Shown: positions 16,374 through 24,657 of the stretch, one piece after another
Layout of the letters: each line of letters starts with the position of its first letter
Position numbering within the stretch: position 1 is the first letter of the stretch
Assembly (NCBI GenBank): GCA_038230835.1
Contig: JBBRMM010000016.1
Span: forward strand, 20,646-84,645
Reading direction: 5' to 3'
DNA length: 64,000 bases
From: DASUHT01 sp038230835
GTDB taxonomy: Bacteria; Actinomycetota; Thermoleophilia; Gaiellales; JAICJC01
Program-made: the position numbers and the translations under genes
Notes under the pieces: generated by a model
Seen by the model: only the letters and a program-made list of their open reading frames with translations
Database searches by the model: none
Told to the model about the DNA's origin: nothing

Positions 16374-17426
16374 CTAAGACTGCGTCTCCTGGGGGATAGG
16401 CCGCACGGCGGCCTCGCCCATGAAGGGCACGTGCGCGACCAGCTGGTCGTGCACGGCCGTTGCAATCTCGTGCGCACTCCCCACGGTGGCGTCCGCGGGG
16501 ACGGAGACCGCCAGCTCGGCTCGGAGGCTGTGGCCGAGCCAACGCGCCCTAATGTCCTCGACGCCGCCGACGCCTGGGACGTGCTCCGCTTCCGCACGAA
16601 TCTGCTCTACCACGCTTTCGTCCACGCCGTCCATCGCGCGCAGGCCGATCGCCTTCGCCGACCGCCAGACGATACGGACGATGGCCAGCGAGATGAGCAG
16701 ACCTACGATCGGGTCGGCAAGCTGAAAGCCAAGCGCGACACCCGCTACGCCAGCCACCACCGCGAGGCTGGTGAAGCCGTCGATACGGGCGTGGTATCCG
16801 TCAGCCTCCAGTGCTGCTGACCCGATCCGCCGCCCGCTGCGGATGCGATACACGGCCACCCACTCGTTGCCGAGGAAGCCGATGACGCCTGCAGCCGCGG
16901 TCGCCCACAGATAGCCGGGCGCGTGGGGGTGGATGAGTCGGTCGACCGCCTCGTAGGCGGCGAAGACCGCCGAGAAGAGAATGATCGCGACCACCGTGAT
17001 TCCGGCGAAGTCTTCGGAGCGTCCATATCCGTAAGTGAGGCGCCGCGTCGGTGATCGGCGGCTGAGCATGAACGCCGCCGCCAAGGGCAGTGCGGTCAGG
17101 GCGTCGCCGGCATTGTGCACGGTGTCAGCGAGCAGGGCGATCGATCCCGAGAGGATGACCACAACAACTTGCAGAGCCGTTGTGATTGCGAGGATCACGA
17201 GCGAGAGTTTCAATGTGCGCATGGCCTCGGCGCTTCCCAGAATCGACGCATCGACGCCACCATGCGAGTGGCCGTGTCCATCTTCGCCGTGGTCGTGACC
17301 GTCCGGTCCGGGCGCGCTCACCACAGGGGTCGCCGGGCTATGCGCCTGGGAGCGCTCGTGATCGTGACCTGAGTCGGCTCCGGGCGGAGCGTCGCCGCCT
17401 CGATGTGACTCACCGGGGGGTTTCAA
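16374..17426 (-). CDS. Cation diffusion facilitator family transporter
   Basis: The 350-aa inner-membrane metal/proton antiporter has a His-rich N-terminus (GHDHER, then DGHDHGEDGHGHSHGG). Six membrane segments follow, with the site-A motif LLADTVHNAGDAL in TM2 and the TM5 HARIDGFTS motif. A cytoplasmic metal-binding domain ends in MDGVDESVVEQIRAEAEHVPGV. The start is probably TTG 17426, with GGAGG 7 bases upstream inside the preceding regulator gene, giving a 17-base overlap. Translation coupled to an ArsR-type sensor suggests control by Zn, Co or Cd. Confidence 0.87.
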   Translation of the reverse strand: MKPPGESHRGGDAPPGADSGHDHERSQAHSPATPVVSAPGPDGHDHGEDGHGHSHGGVDASILGSAEAMRTLKLSLVILAITTALQVVVVILSGSIALLADTVHNAGDALTALPLAAAFMLSRRSPTRRLTYGYGRSEDFAGITVVAIILFSAVFAAYEAVDRLIHPHAPGYLWATAAAGVIGFLGNEWVAVYRIRSGRRIGSAALEADGYHARIDGFTSLAVVAGVAGVALGFQLADPIVGLLISLAIVRIVWRSAKAIGLRAMDGVDESVVEQIRAEAEHVPGVGGVEDIRARWLGHSLRAELAVSVPADATVGSAHEIATAVHDQLVAHVPFMGEAAVRPIPQETQS

Positions 17427-17790
17427 GGGCGGCCTCCGGGGCCTTGGTGGGATCGCTCCACCCGTGCTCGGCGTGGTCGAGTTGATGCCGCACGGCCGCG
17501 AGCAGGACCGGGAGATGCTGGTCGTGGAGCCGGTACTGGACATTTCGGCCGCATCGTTCGGCAGTCACGAGGCGAAGCTGGCGCAGCACCCGAAGCTGCT
17601 GGGAAACCGCGTTGGGCGTCATACCCACCGTTCGAGCCAACTCATCAACGCTGACCGCGCCACCGGCAAGTGCGTATAGCAGCTTGATTCGGCTGGCCGT
17701 CGAAAACGCCGTCATCCGCTCGGCGAGGCGCTCAGCCTCCCCTGCCTCAAGCGGCCGAGCCGGCGACAGATGCTCGTCAGGATGCGGCAC
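17410..17790 (-). CDS. ArsR-family metal-sensing repressor
   Basis: This is a 126-aa winged helix. Key parts are FSTASRIKLLYALAGGAVSVDELA, the recognition helix MTPNAVSQQLRVLRQLRLV, and a C-terminal DQHLPVLLAAVRHQLDHAEHG whose Asp/His spacing resembles the alpha-5 Zn/Co site of SmtB/CzrA/NmtR regulators. It lacks the CVC pair of ArsR/CmtR. It lies in front of the CDF gene and overlaps it, so it most likely represses that exporter until metal rises. Confidence 0.87.
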   Translation of the reverse strand: MPHPDEHLSPARPLEAGEAERLAERMTAFSTASRIKLLYALAGGAVSVDELARTVGMTPNAVSQQLRVLRQLRLVTAERCGRNVQYRLHDQHLPVLLAAVRHQLDHAEHGWSDPTKAPEAALETPR

Positions 17791-18143
17791 CCCCGCACAT
17801 TACCACAACGTCCGCACAGTCCTACACATAGAAACTACCCCCGGCAGACGGCCCTAGCGTCGGCGATGACAGGCACGCCCACTCGCCAAAAGCGGGAGCT
17901 CAACTAGGCCCACCACACGTAACCGGCGCAGCACACCCCGTGCGCATGGCCTCCCCTACATCACGGGGCGAGTTCCTGGGCTGCGCACGGCGTGTGGGCC
18001 CGTAGGCGGCTGACGCCGCACCGAGCCCTGTCGTGGAGTAGGGATCGAAAGCGGGGAGGCGCGGTGAGAGGCCAGCCGCAACGCCCGCAATCGCGTCCGG
18101 TACCAGGTCGGCAGGACATCCCAACGGATGTTAGTATATCATT
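17791..18143. other. Intergenic region between divergent metal-sensor genes
   Basis: About 350 bases hold the promoters of the leftward ArsR-CDF pair and the rightward ArsR-permease pair. The only clear signal is an AT-rich patch just before 18144 (see the promoter entry). No convincing coding frame was found. Confidence 0.5.
18132..18137 (+). promoter_or_regulatory. -10 element of a leaderless ArsR-type gene
   Basis: TAGTAT ends 6 bases before the GTG at 18144, in the only AT-rich patch of the area. At that distance transcription would start at, or within a base or so of, the start codon, giving a leaderless mRNA. No Shine-Dalgarno sequence is present. The same arrangement occurs at 30449. 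The regulator probably binds over this site. Confidence 0.5.
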
Positions 18144-18494
18144 GTGACGCACGGTCAACTTCTCCATATCGACGCAGCCCAGGGACGTCGACTGCGCGCT
18201 TCTCGGCCTGTCGCGGAGGCCGCCGAGCGCCTGGCCGGCGGCTATCGCGCGTTGGGCGCGTCAACCCGTCTGTCGCTTGCTCTCGCGGTTCGCGAAGGCG
18301 GCGAGCTCTGCGTATGCGACCTCGCGTGGGTCGCGGAGCGCGCTCAGAACCTCGTCTCTCATCATATGAAGGTGCTCAAGGCGGAGGGGGTCGTGTGTGC
18401 TCGGAGGGAGGGGAAGATGACCATGTACTCCCTCACGGACAAGGGCCAAGCCCTGCTCGGCGCGATCGCGGGCGAGCTGGAACACTCGAGCTGA
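18144..18494 (+). CDS. ArsR-family regulator, CmtR-like
   Basis: The 116-aa repressor has ALGASTRLSLALAVREGGELCVCDLAWVAERAQNLVSHHMKVL: the CVCD pair in alpha-4 and the helix order match CmtR-type Cd/Pb sensors. It ends LTDKGQALLGAI. The GTG start directly follows a -10-like element. It lies 6 bases before the permease gene, so it probably controls it. It resembles the regulator at 30462-30815 closely in layout. Confidence 0.85.
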   Translation: MTHGQLLHIDAAQGRRLRASRPVAEAAERLAGGYRALGASTRLSLALAVREGGELCVCDLAWVAERAQNLVSHHMKVLKAEGVVCARREGKMTMYSLTDKGQALLGAIAGELEHSS

Positions 18495-18500
18495 TCTCAG

Positions 18501-19772
18501 ATGGGATACGTGGTCTCGCAGATCGGCATGGCACTGAAGGACGCCTTCCTGATGGCGTGGGAGGTGTGGTGGGCGCTGGTGCTGGGCTTTGCAATTTCAG
18601 CCATCGTGCAGGCATGGGTTCCGCGCCAGCGGATCGAGGCGGCATTATCGGGCAGCGGCCCGCGGCCGCTTGCCTTGGCTACCGGACTTGGAGCCGCCTC
18701 GTCGTCGTGCTCCTACGCCGCCGTCGCGATCGGAAAGTCGCTGTTCGAAAAGGGCGCCTCTGCTGCCTCCACGCTCGCCTTCCAGTTCGCGTCGACCAAC
18801 CTGGTCTGGGAACTCGGGCTCGTGCTTTGGGTGCTGATCGGGTGGCAGTTCACCGTGGCTGAGTACCTCGGCGGTCTGGTCATGATCGTGCTGATGGCGC
18901 TACTGCTGCGCCTGTTCGTATCACCCCGCCTTGAGGAGCAGGCACGCCAGCACGCTCAAGCAACAGACACCGGCCACCAGCACCACATGGCCGGTGAGGA
19001 GATGGGCTGGCGCGAGCGGCTGACCAGCACCTCGTCATGGTCCGACGTCGCGCACAACTTCCGTGGCGACTGGCAGATGCTGTGGAAGGAGATCACGATC
19101 GGATTCCTGCTGGCCGGGTTCGTCGGCCTGCTCGGAAATAGCTTCTTCAACAGTCTCTTTCTGACGAGCGCCCCCGGTCCCGTCGCGACGATCGAGAACG
19201 TCGTTGTTGGGCCCATCATCGCCGTTCTCAGCTTCGTGTGCTCGGTCGGCAACGTTCCATTGGCGGCCGTGCTGTGGTCGGGCGGCATCAGTTTCGGTGG
19301 CGTCATGGCCTTCATCTTTGCCGACCTGATCGTGCTGCCGATCCTCGCGATCTACCGCAAGTACTACGGCTGGGCATTCGCGCTTCGCATCGCCGCGCTC
19401 ATGTTCATTACCATGGCCGTGGCCGCGCTGATCATCGACGGTGCTTTCACGGCACTGGGGCTGGTGCCCACTGTGAGGCCGAGCCGTGCCGACATCTTCG
19501 CGTCGATCAAGGTCGACTACAAGCTCGTCCTCAACGCCGTCGGGCTGGTCATCTTTGCAGGCCTGTTTGGATTGACGATGCGCCGCGGGAGCACCGACCC
19601 CGTTTGCGGCATGAAGGTGGACCGGGCAAAAGCACTTAGGGCCCAGCACGCCGGAACGACGTACCACTTCTGCTCGCAACACTGCCTGACGACGTTCCAA
19701 ACTGACCCAGGCCACTACGCCGGTGGCAAGGCGCCTGCTGACGGGCCAGGCCACGAAGCACACGTCCGCTGA
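18501..19772 (+). CDS. DUF318-type permease with C-terminal YHS metal domain
   Basis: The 423-aa protein has at least eight membrane segments. The first half includes GLGAASSSCSYAAVAIGKSLFEKGAS and the second half VCSVGNVPLAAVLWSGGISFGG, the twin Cys-bearing signatures of the YraQ/ArsP-like permease family. A His-rich cytoplasmic loop (GHQHHMAGEE) separates them. From about residue 370 a YHS domain reads DPVCGMKVDRAKA and YHFCSQHC, a small Cys metal-binding module also found on copper ATPases. Related permeases export methylated arsenicals or other soft metals. Its CmtR-like regulator suggests Cd, Pb or a soft metal. Confidence 0.85.
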   Translation: MGYVVSQIGMALKDAFLMAWEVWWALVLGFAISAIVQAWVPRQRIEAALSGSGPRPLALATGLGAASSSCSYAAVAIGKSLFEKGASAASTLAFQFASTNLVWELGLVLWVLIGWQFTVAEYLGGLVMIVLMALLLRLFVSPRLEEQARQHAQATDTGHQHHMAGEEMGWRERLTSTSSWSDVAHNFRGDWQMLWKEITIGFLLAGFVGLLGNSFFNSLFLTSAPGPVATIENVVVGPIIAVLSFVCSVGNVPLAAVLWSGGISFGGVMAFIFADLIVLPILAIYRKYYGWAFALRIAALMFITMAVAALIIDGAFTALGLVPTVRPSRADIFASIKVDYKLVLNAVGLVIFAGLFGLTMRRGSTDPVCGMKVDRAKALRAQHAGTTYHFCSQHCLTTFQTDPGHYAGGKAPADGPGHEAHVR

Positions 19773-19847
19773 AGCCGGGAACCTTCTGGCATCCCCGAGC
19801 GTCAATGTCGAGAGGGGGATGACCACGATCGCCAGGAGGCCTGACCG

Positions 19848-20426
19848 GTGAACTACTGCAAAGTCGCTGTTTTGCTCTGTCTCTCCCTGTCCTCCGCAGC
19901 CTGCGGCAGCGCCGCGGCGGCCCACCCGTCGTCGGGCCCATCCACCACGCCATCATCGTCGAGTTCCGCCACGGATCGCACCGTGGCGGTCTACGCAGCG
20001 GTAATCCGCCGCCTCGTCGCCCAGGACGCCACCACGGGCGGCGCCCCTGCCATCGGTGCGGTGTACGTCATCGATGGGGCGGTCAACGGTGCCGAGAATC
20101 CACAACAGCCGCTGAGCGCGCAGAAGCCCCAGGAAGCTTTCAAATCCGCGGTGAAAGACGGGCTCAAGAAGGCGCTGCACAACCTCCCGCCGCTCTCATT
20201 CGTCGGAGCCCGCTCCTCCGTAGTCACCGGAGAACTCCCGGGACACGTCATCAACCGCGGGATTCTGGTCACGCTCGGCCCCATCCGCGGGGGCGAGGAC
20301 GCCGTTCAAGTTGGCAGCAGCTACTGGATGAACGGGCTCGCCGGGCAGTGGCTCACATACGAAGTGCGCCGCCGAGACGATGGGTGGAATGTCGTCGGGA
20401 CGACCGGCCCCGTGGCGATCTCCTGA
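19848..20426 (+). CDS. Lipoprotein, function unknown
   Basis: The 192-aa protein has a lipoprotein signal, LLCLSLSSAACGS, then a Ser/Thr-rich linker. The mature part (about 46-192) mixes alpha and beta: VAVYAAVIRRLV, a PAIGAVYVIDGAV strand, and a C-terminal WLTYEVRRRDDGWNVVGTTGP that looks like the last strands of an NTF2/lumazine-like fold. The GTG at 19848 has AGGAGG about 9 bases upstream. It follows the YHS permease by 75 bases and may be co-transcribed. I do not recognise the family. Confidence 0.65.
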   Translation: MNYCKVAVLLCLSLSSAACGSAAAAHPSSGPSTTPSSSSSATDRTVAVYAAVIRRLVAQDATTGGAPAIGAVYVIDGAVNGAENPQQPLSAQKPQEAFKSAVKDGLKKALHNLPPLSFVGARSSVVTGELPGHVINRGILVTLGPIRGGEDAVQVGSSYWMNGLAGQWLTYEVRRRDDGWNVVGTTGPVAIS

Positions 20427-20830
20427 GTGCAGGGCGACCGCACAACAACAAGGCGCACACAGGCTCCGCTGCCCGCCATCGATCCGCCGCGCTACGCGCC
20501 CGCAGGTGCTCGACGGCCGAGGGGCAGGGCCCACCAGCGCAGCCGGAGCGCATATGCAAGGAGTGCTATTGAGGTCAAGCCGATTAGGGGCTGCACGGGG
20601 CTGGAAATAGGTCAGTGCGCCGGTCACTCCAGAAGCAGAACACTACCCGAGCAGTAAGGCCCGCGCCGACGATCCAGAAACCGAGGAAAATACTCTGCCC
20701 TATCCGTCGAGTTTGCAGGGGGATGGCGGGCGCGGGGCCCACGCGGACGGTGGCGGCCGTCCTCCGTACTTCCTGCCACGATTTCGTCTCCGCCGTAGGC
20801 GGCCGGCGCTCACTATCGATGGCACTAACT
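20427..20830. other. Non-coding stretch before the insertion sequence
   Basis: About 400 bases without a convincing gene. Several short frames are open on both strands but show no domain and lack good ribosome-binding sites. No tRNA or hairpin stands out. Confidence 0.5.
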
Positions 20831-20892
20831 CAATGAACCCTGCCGGGTTTGATGGAGACTCGTTGGTCCAAATCCGCTAATGCTCATTTGTC

Positions 20893-21876
20893 TCAGTTCA
20901 ACCGAGAGACGAGTGTGGCCTGCGACGAGATATCGGTCAAGGTGTCGGGCGCCCCTGGCAACGGCTCAGAGTTGTGGTTGCCGGCCCAGAAGGCCTCCTC
21001 GAAATCCGCCGGGGCCACCATGCCGATGGACCCGTGGATCCGCTCCGTGTTGAACCAGTGGACGTAGTCGAGCGTCGCATGCTCAACGTCCTCGAGCCCG
21101 TACCAGGGACCGTCCTTGCGAATCAGTTCGGTCTTGTAGAGCCCGTTGAAGGACTCGGCGAGCGCGTTGTCATAAGAATCGCCGCGTGATCCCACCGATG
21201 CGTTGAGGCCGGCCGCCTCCAGGCGCTCCGTGTAGCGAATAGCTAGATATTGAACACCGCGGTCGCTGTGGTGTACGAGCTTGCTTAGGTCTTCGTCACG
21301 GCGCGTCCAGATGGCCATCTCCAGAGCGTCGAGTGCCAGGTCGGTGCGGAGCGACCGCGACGCCTGCCAGCCAACAACCCGGCGCGAGAAGACGTCGACG
21401 ATAAAGGCCACGTAAACCCAGCCAGAGTGCGTCTTGACGTAGGTGAGATCGGCAACCCAAAGCCGGTTGGGTGCCGTGGCAACGAACTTCCGATCGACGA
21501 GGTCGCTTGGACGCTCCAATGCCGGGTCACCGAAGGTCGTTCGCACGGTCTTGCCACGTACTGATCCACGCAGGCCCATGGTGCCCATTAGTCGTCGGGT
21601 CGTGCATCGCGCGACCGGGATGTCCTGGGCACGAAAGCGCTCCCAGACCTTCTCCGCCCCGTAAACGCTGTTGTTCTGCACCCAGGTGAACTCGATCGCC
21701 TCCTTCACATGCTCGTCGTGGCGGGCACGCCTGGATGGTTGGCGGTTCACGGCGGCGTAGTAGGTCTGCGGGGCGAACTGCAACACCTTGCAGATCGGCT
21801 CGACCCCGTAGGTTGCCTTGTTCGCCGCGATGTACCGGGTCACTTGCTGTGTCGACCGTCGAACTCGGCCGCAAAA
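20893..21876 (-). CDS. IS3-family transposase OrfB (made by -1 frameshift)
   Basis: The integrase-like catalytic subunit holds the DDE triad: WVADLTYVKT (first Asp), LVHHSDRGVQYLA (second Asp), and the Glu in DNALAESFNG. An N-terminal HTH_21 stretch, YIAANKATYGVEPICKVL, precedes it. It is in the -1 frame relative to orfA and is most likely made as an OrfAB fusion by slippage on the T7 run at 21873-21879. A GTG at 21843 could start a short OrfB. All catalytic residues are present, so the element may be active. Confidence 0.92.
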   Translation of the reverse strand, partial: FCGRVRRSTQQVTRYIAANKATYGVEPICKVLQFAPQTYYAAVNRQPSRRARHDEHVKEAIEFTWVQNNSVYGAEKVWERFRAQDIPVARCTTRRLMGTMGLRGSVRGKTVRTTFGDPALERPSDLVDRKFVATAPNRLWVADLTYVKTHSGWVYVAFIVDVFSRRVVGWQASRSLRTDLALDALEMAIWTRRDEDLSKLVHHSDRGVQYLAIRYTERLEAAGLNASVGSRGDSYDNALAESFNGLYKTELIRKDGPWYGLEDVEHATLDYVHWFNTERIHGSIGMVAPADFEEAFWAGNHNSEPLPGAPDTLTDISSQATLVSRLN

Positions 21877-22220
21877 AAAGCCGACGCGCTCTTGAGTATC
21901 TCGTTGGCACGACGGAGCTCCTTGTTCTCTCGGCGCAGCTGCCGGAGCTCCTCGGTTTCCTCGGTCGTGAGGCCCGGCCGCTTGCCTGCGTCGGTCTCCG
22001 CCTGCTTCGTCCACGCGTGCAGCGTCGTCCAATGGACGCCCATCTTTGTGGCGACGGATCTGATGGCCGCCATCCTGCTGGGATAGTCGCCGCGGTGGTC
22101 TTTGACCATCCGCACCGATCGCTCCTTCAGCTCAGGCGGGTAGGGCTTCCTGCTCTTTGGCCCGTTCGGTGGGCTTGCTGCGTCCATGGGTTCCTCCAGT
22201 GAGTCTGCTGGAGTCTCCAC
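21840..22220 (-). CDS. IS3-family transposase OrfA
   Basis: The 126-aa protein has an N-terminal helix-turn-helix (KPYPPELKERSVRMVKDHRGDYPSRMAAIRSVATKMGVHWTTL, here given as its segment 27-69) that binds the IS ends. A leucine-zipper coiled coil follows, EELRQLRRENKELRRANEIL. The frame continues past ASAFFAAEF, where a run of seven T residues on the coding strand (21879-21873) allows a -1 shift into orfB. OrfA alone ends shortly afterwards. Confidence 0.92.
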   Translation of the reverse strand: METPADSLEEPMDAASPPNGPKSRKPYPPELKERSVRMVKDHRGDYPSRMAAIRSVATKMGVHWTTLHAWTKQAETDAGKRPGLTTEETEELRQLRRENKELRRANEILKSASAFFAAEFDGRHSK

Positions 22221-22364
22221 ATTTCCCGGCCGGGTTCACAAGGCGGGCGCCCGATGGCCGATCGCCGCTCCCTGCGGTCTAATGCGAGCGGACGTGTCAC
22301 CACAGTAAATTGGGCAAGCTGGAGATAGGGGGGCTGGTGGTGTGTATACGCTCGCCGAGCGTCG

Positions 22365-23084
22365 ATGAACCTTATTAACGTTGGTATTGCATTCGGCGCC
22401 GGTACCCTCTCAATCACCTCGCCCTGTTGCCTCCCGCTCCTGCCCGGCTACCTCGGCTACATGACGGGCCTGTCGGGCACGGAGATGGAGCGGCGACGCG
22501 GCCGGCCTTTTGCCGCCGCCCTGATGTTCGTCGGCGGATTCACCGCCGTGTTCGCGATCCTGGGCGCCAGCGCATCCGCCCTGGGCCGCGCAGTCATCCA
22601 GAACCGCCCCGGCCTGGAGCACCTTGCCGGAGCGCTGATCCTTGCCACGGGACTGTTGCTGCTGCTGACGGAGCGCAGCCGTTTCCTAAGCCGCAGCGCC
22701 ACATTGGGGGCCCGCTGGTCGCGAGGGCAGTTGTGGTCAGCGCCTCTTCTGGGAGCCGCGTTCGCAATCAGCTGGACACCATGCATCGGGCCCGTTCTCG
22801 CCGGTATTCTTGCGCTCGCAGGTTCTAGCGCCGAGGTTGGGCAGGGCGTCGGCCTTCTGGTGGTCTACAGCCTGGGGCTGGGGCTCCCGTTTGTGGCACT
22901 CAGCCTCTCGGCCCACCGAGTGAGCCGGTGGCTGCGGCCGGTCGCAAGGCGTGCCGCGCGGGTGCGGACCGGCGCCTCCCTCGTGCTGGTGCTGATGGGC
23001 GGCCTCTTGATCTTCGACCGATGGGTGCCCCTGATGGCCCCCATCCTCCGCATCTATGCGCGGGCGCAGTGGCCCCCCGTGTAG
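22365..23084 (+). CDS. ccdA: CcdA/DsbD-like thiol-reductant membrane transporter
   Basis: This 239-aa six-span protein passes electrons from cytoplasmic thioredoxin to the outside. It starts AFGAGTLSITSPCCLPLLPGYLGYMTG, with the first Cys in the SPC-CLPLLPGY signature (an extra Cys makes it SPCC). The second conserved Cys lies in FAISWTPCIGPVLAGILAL. Both transporter Cys are therefore present. Its last bases overlap the start of the thioredoxin-like gene by 16, so the two form a reductant relay, as in cytochrome c maturation or in repair of metal-oxidised thiols. Confidence 0.88.
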   Translation: MNLINVGIAFGAGTLSITSPCCLPLLPGYLGYMTGLSGTEMERRRGRPFAAALMFVGGFTAVFAILGASASALGRAVIQNRPGLEHLAGALILATGLLLLLTERSRFLSRSATLGARWSRGQLWSAPLLGAAFAISWTPCIGPVLAGILALAGSSAEVGQGVGLLVVYSLGLGLPFVALSLSAHRVSRWLRPVARRAARVRTGASLVLVLMGGLLIFDRWVPLMAPILRIYARAQWPPV

Positions 23085-23605
23085 GCGCGGGCCGGGGCGC
23101 CCTCGCCGCGGTGTTCGTGCTGGTCATGGCCGGGTGCGGTCTTCAGCGCGATCTCAGCCAGGCTGCGCCCACCCGGCTCGTCAACCTCGGCGCCGCGCCC
23201 CCACTCGCCGGGGCCGATCTGAATAACGGCCACCTCGACCTGGCCTCGGAGCGGGGGCATGTGGTGGTGATTGATTTCTGGGCGTCGTGGTGCGGCCCTT
23301 GCCGGGCCGAACAGCCCGAACTGAACGCCCTATACGCGCGCGATAGCCTGCGCGGCGCCACATTCATCGGTGTGGATATGCGCGACGACCTGGCGTCGGC
23401 GCGTGCGTACGTGCGGGAGCTCCACGTTCCCTATCCGAGTATTTTCGACCCGTCTGCGACGGCGACGGCGGCGTTTAACGTGGCCGCCCCTCCAACTATC
23501 GTCGTGGTGGACCAGCGAGGACAGATCCGGCTCCAGCTGCTCGGAACCACCGTGGGCCTGGAGCAGACGGTCAACAGCCTGCTGGCTCAACCGCCTCCGA
23601 ACTGA
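23069..23605 (+). CDS. TlpA/ResA-like lipoprotein thioredoxin
   Basis: The 178-aa membrane-anchored thioredoxin has signal ALAAVFVLVMAGC with a lipobox Cys. The active site WCGPC lies in VVVIDFWASWCGPCRAEQPE, and the cis-Pro loop is AAPPTIVVVD. It should accept electrons from the CcdA-like protein encoded just upstream and reduce exported disulfides. The GTG at 23069 lies inside the end of ccdA. It converges on the 23615-24550 gene, leaving 9 bases between stops. Confidence 0.88.
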   Translation: MAPRVGAGRGALAAVFVLVMAGCGLQRDLSQAAPTRLVNLGAAPPLAGADLNNGHLDLASERGHVVVIDFWASWCGPCRAEQPELNALYARDSLRGATFIGVDMRDDLASARAYVRELHVPYPSIFDPSATATAAFNVAAPPTIVVVDQRGQIRLQLLGTTVGLEQTVNSLLAQPPPN

Positions 23606-23614
23606 CGCCCCCGC

Positions 23615-24550
23615 TTAGTTCGTGGGCTGCCAGCTCCGGCCCGCGTCTGTGCTGCGGTAGACCTTGGCGCTGCTCCCGGCGAGGGCGGCTGCGTACCAGG
23701 TGCCGCCCCCTCGCCCGATGCCGGCGGCGGTGATGTCAGCCGGGGCTTCCGCAACGGAGTGCCAGGTGGAGCCAGTGTCTGTGCTCTCCTGTAACCCGGT
23801 TGGTCCCACTGCGATCAGGTGTGATGGCTTCCCAGGCTCGGCGGCCAACCACGACGCCATCGCGCCGCCGCTCGCGTGATTCCAGCTGCGGCCGCCATCG
23901 GTCGAGCGCGTAGTCCCAGCCTGCATGTCGGGCCCCACCAGAACGCTGCCTCCCGGCGTCGCAACAATGGGGCCCATCAGCATCAGATCCGCCCCTCCGA
24001 TCGCGGCCCAGCTGTGTCCAGAGTCGGTGGTGGCATAAACGCCACGACCCACGACGAACACCCACCAGTGTGAGGGCGCAGAGGGATCGAGGCCTACGCT
24101 GTGGACGTCGCTTCCGGGCAGCGGATCGGTCAGGTCCGCCCAATGCGTTCCGCCATCGTTCGAAGCGTGCAGACCGCCGTGGCCGCCGACGACCATCTCG
24201 CGCCCATCCGGCGCCACCGCCCAGCTCATGGCGTCGACGTTCTGCAGGTCGCCGATCTGACGGAAGGTCCGTCCCCCGTCCGTGCTGACCGCGGCGGACC
24301 CATGACCGCCGACGAAAAGGTGCTCAGAGTTTGTGGGGTCGACCACCACCGAGTGGAGATCGCCGCCGACGAAGGCACTCTCCGCACCACCGGCCGGCAC
24401 CGATGCCGACCGCTGCAGGATCGCGAGCCCAACCAGACCGACAGCCGCGGTAGCAGCCGCCGCCCATACGACGCGGAGGCTTCGCCATCGCGATTGTCGC
24501 TCGGGCGGCCGGCTCTCTCGGCTCGGCCCCTCATACTGCCTGCTAGGCAT
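23615..24550 (-). CDS. Membrane-anchored BNR/YCF48-type beta-propeller protein
   Basis: The 311-aa protein has a short Arg-rich N-terminus, one membrane span (VVWAAAATAAVGLVGLAIL), then an outer propeller. The repeats show the Asp-box pattern: STDGGRTFRQIG, SNDGGTHWADL, TTDSGHSWAAIG, STDGGRSWNHA, STDTGSTWHSV and STDAGRSWQP. Such propellers occur in sialidases, photosystem assembly factors and surface sensors; no catalytic residues can be assigned. I chose ATG 24550, since the frame further up runs into the divergent 24658 gene. Confidence 0.78.
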   Translation of the reverse strand: MPSRQYEGPSRESRPPERQSRWRSLRVVWAAAATAAVGLVGLAILQRSASVPAGGAESAFVGGDLHSVVVDPTNSEHLFVGGHGSAAVSTDGGRTFRQIGDLQNVDAMSWAVAPDGREMVVGGHGGLHASNDGGTHWADLTDPLPGSDVHSVGLDPSAPSHWWVFVVGRGVYATTDSGHSWAAIGGADLMLMGPIVATPGGSVLVGPDMQAGTTRSTDGGRSWNHASGGAMASWLAAEPGKPSHLIAVGPTGLQESTDTGSTWHSVAEAPADITAAGIGRGGGTWYAAALAGSSAKVYRSTDAGRSWQPTN

Positions 24551-24657
24551 CCGGTCGTCCCCAACTGTGAACCTGGGGAATAGTAGGTCCCGGCGGTACA
24601 TGGCCGTCGACGGTGCCTGCATGGGGATGACGAGGGCCCGGCCACACGGCATGGCCG

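Larger units (their letters stand above)
20834..22238 (-). mobile_element. IS3-family insertion sequence, intact
   Basis: A 1405-bp element. Its imperfect terminal inverted repeats begin TGAACCC at the left (20834) and, reading the other strand, TGAACCC at the right (22238). Both continue with CCGGG and GGAGACTC. The 3-bp direct duplication CAA flanks it (20831-20833 and 22239-22241), the usual IS3 target duplication. It carries overlapping orfA and orfB on the minus strand. Intact ends and duplication suggest a recent arrival. It separates the 19848 lipoprotein from the ccdA/thioredoxin pair. Confidence 0.92.
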
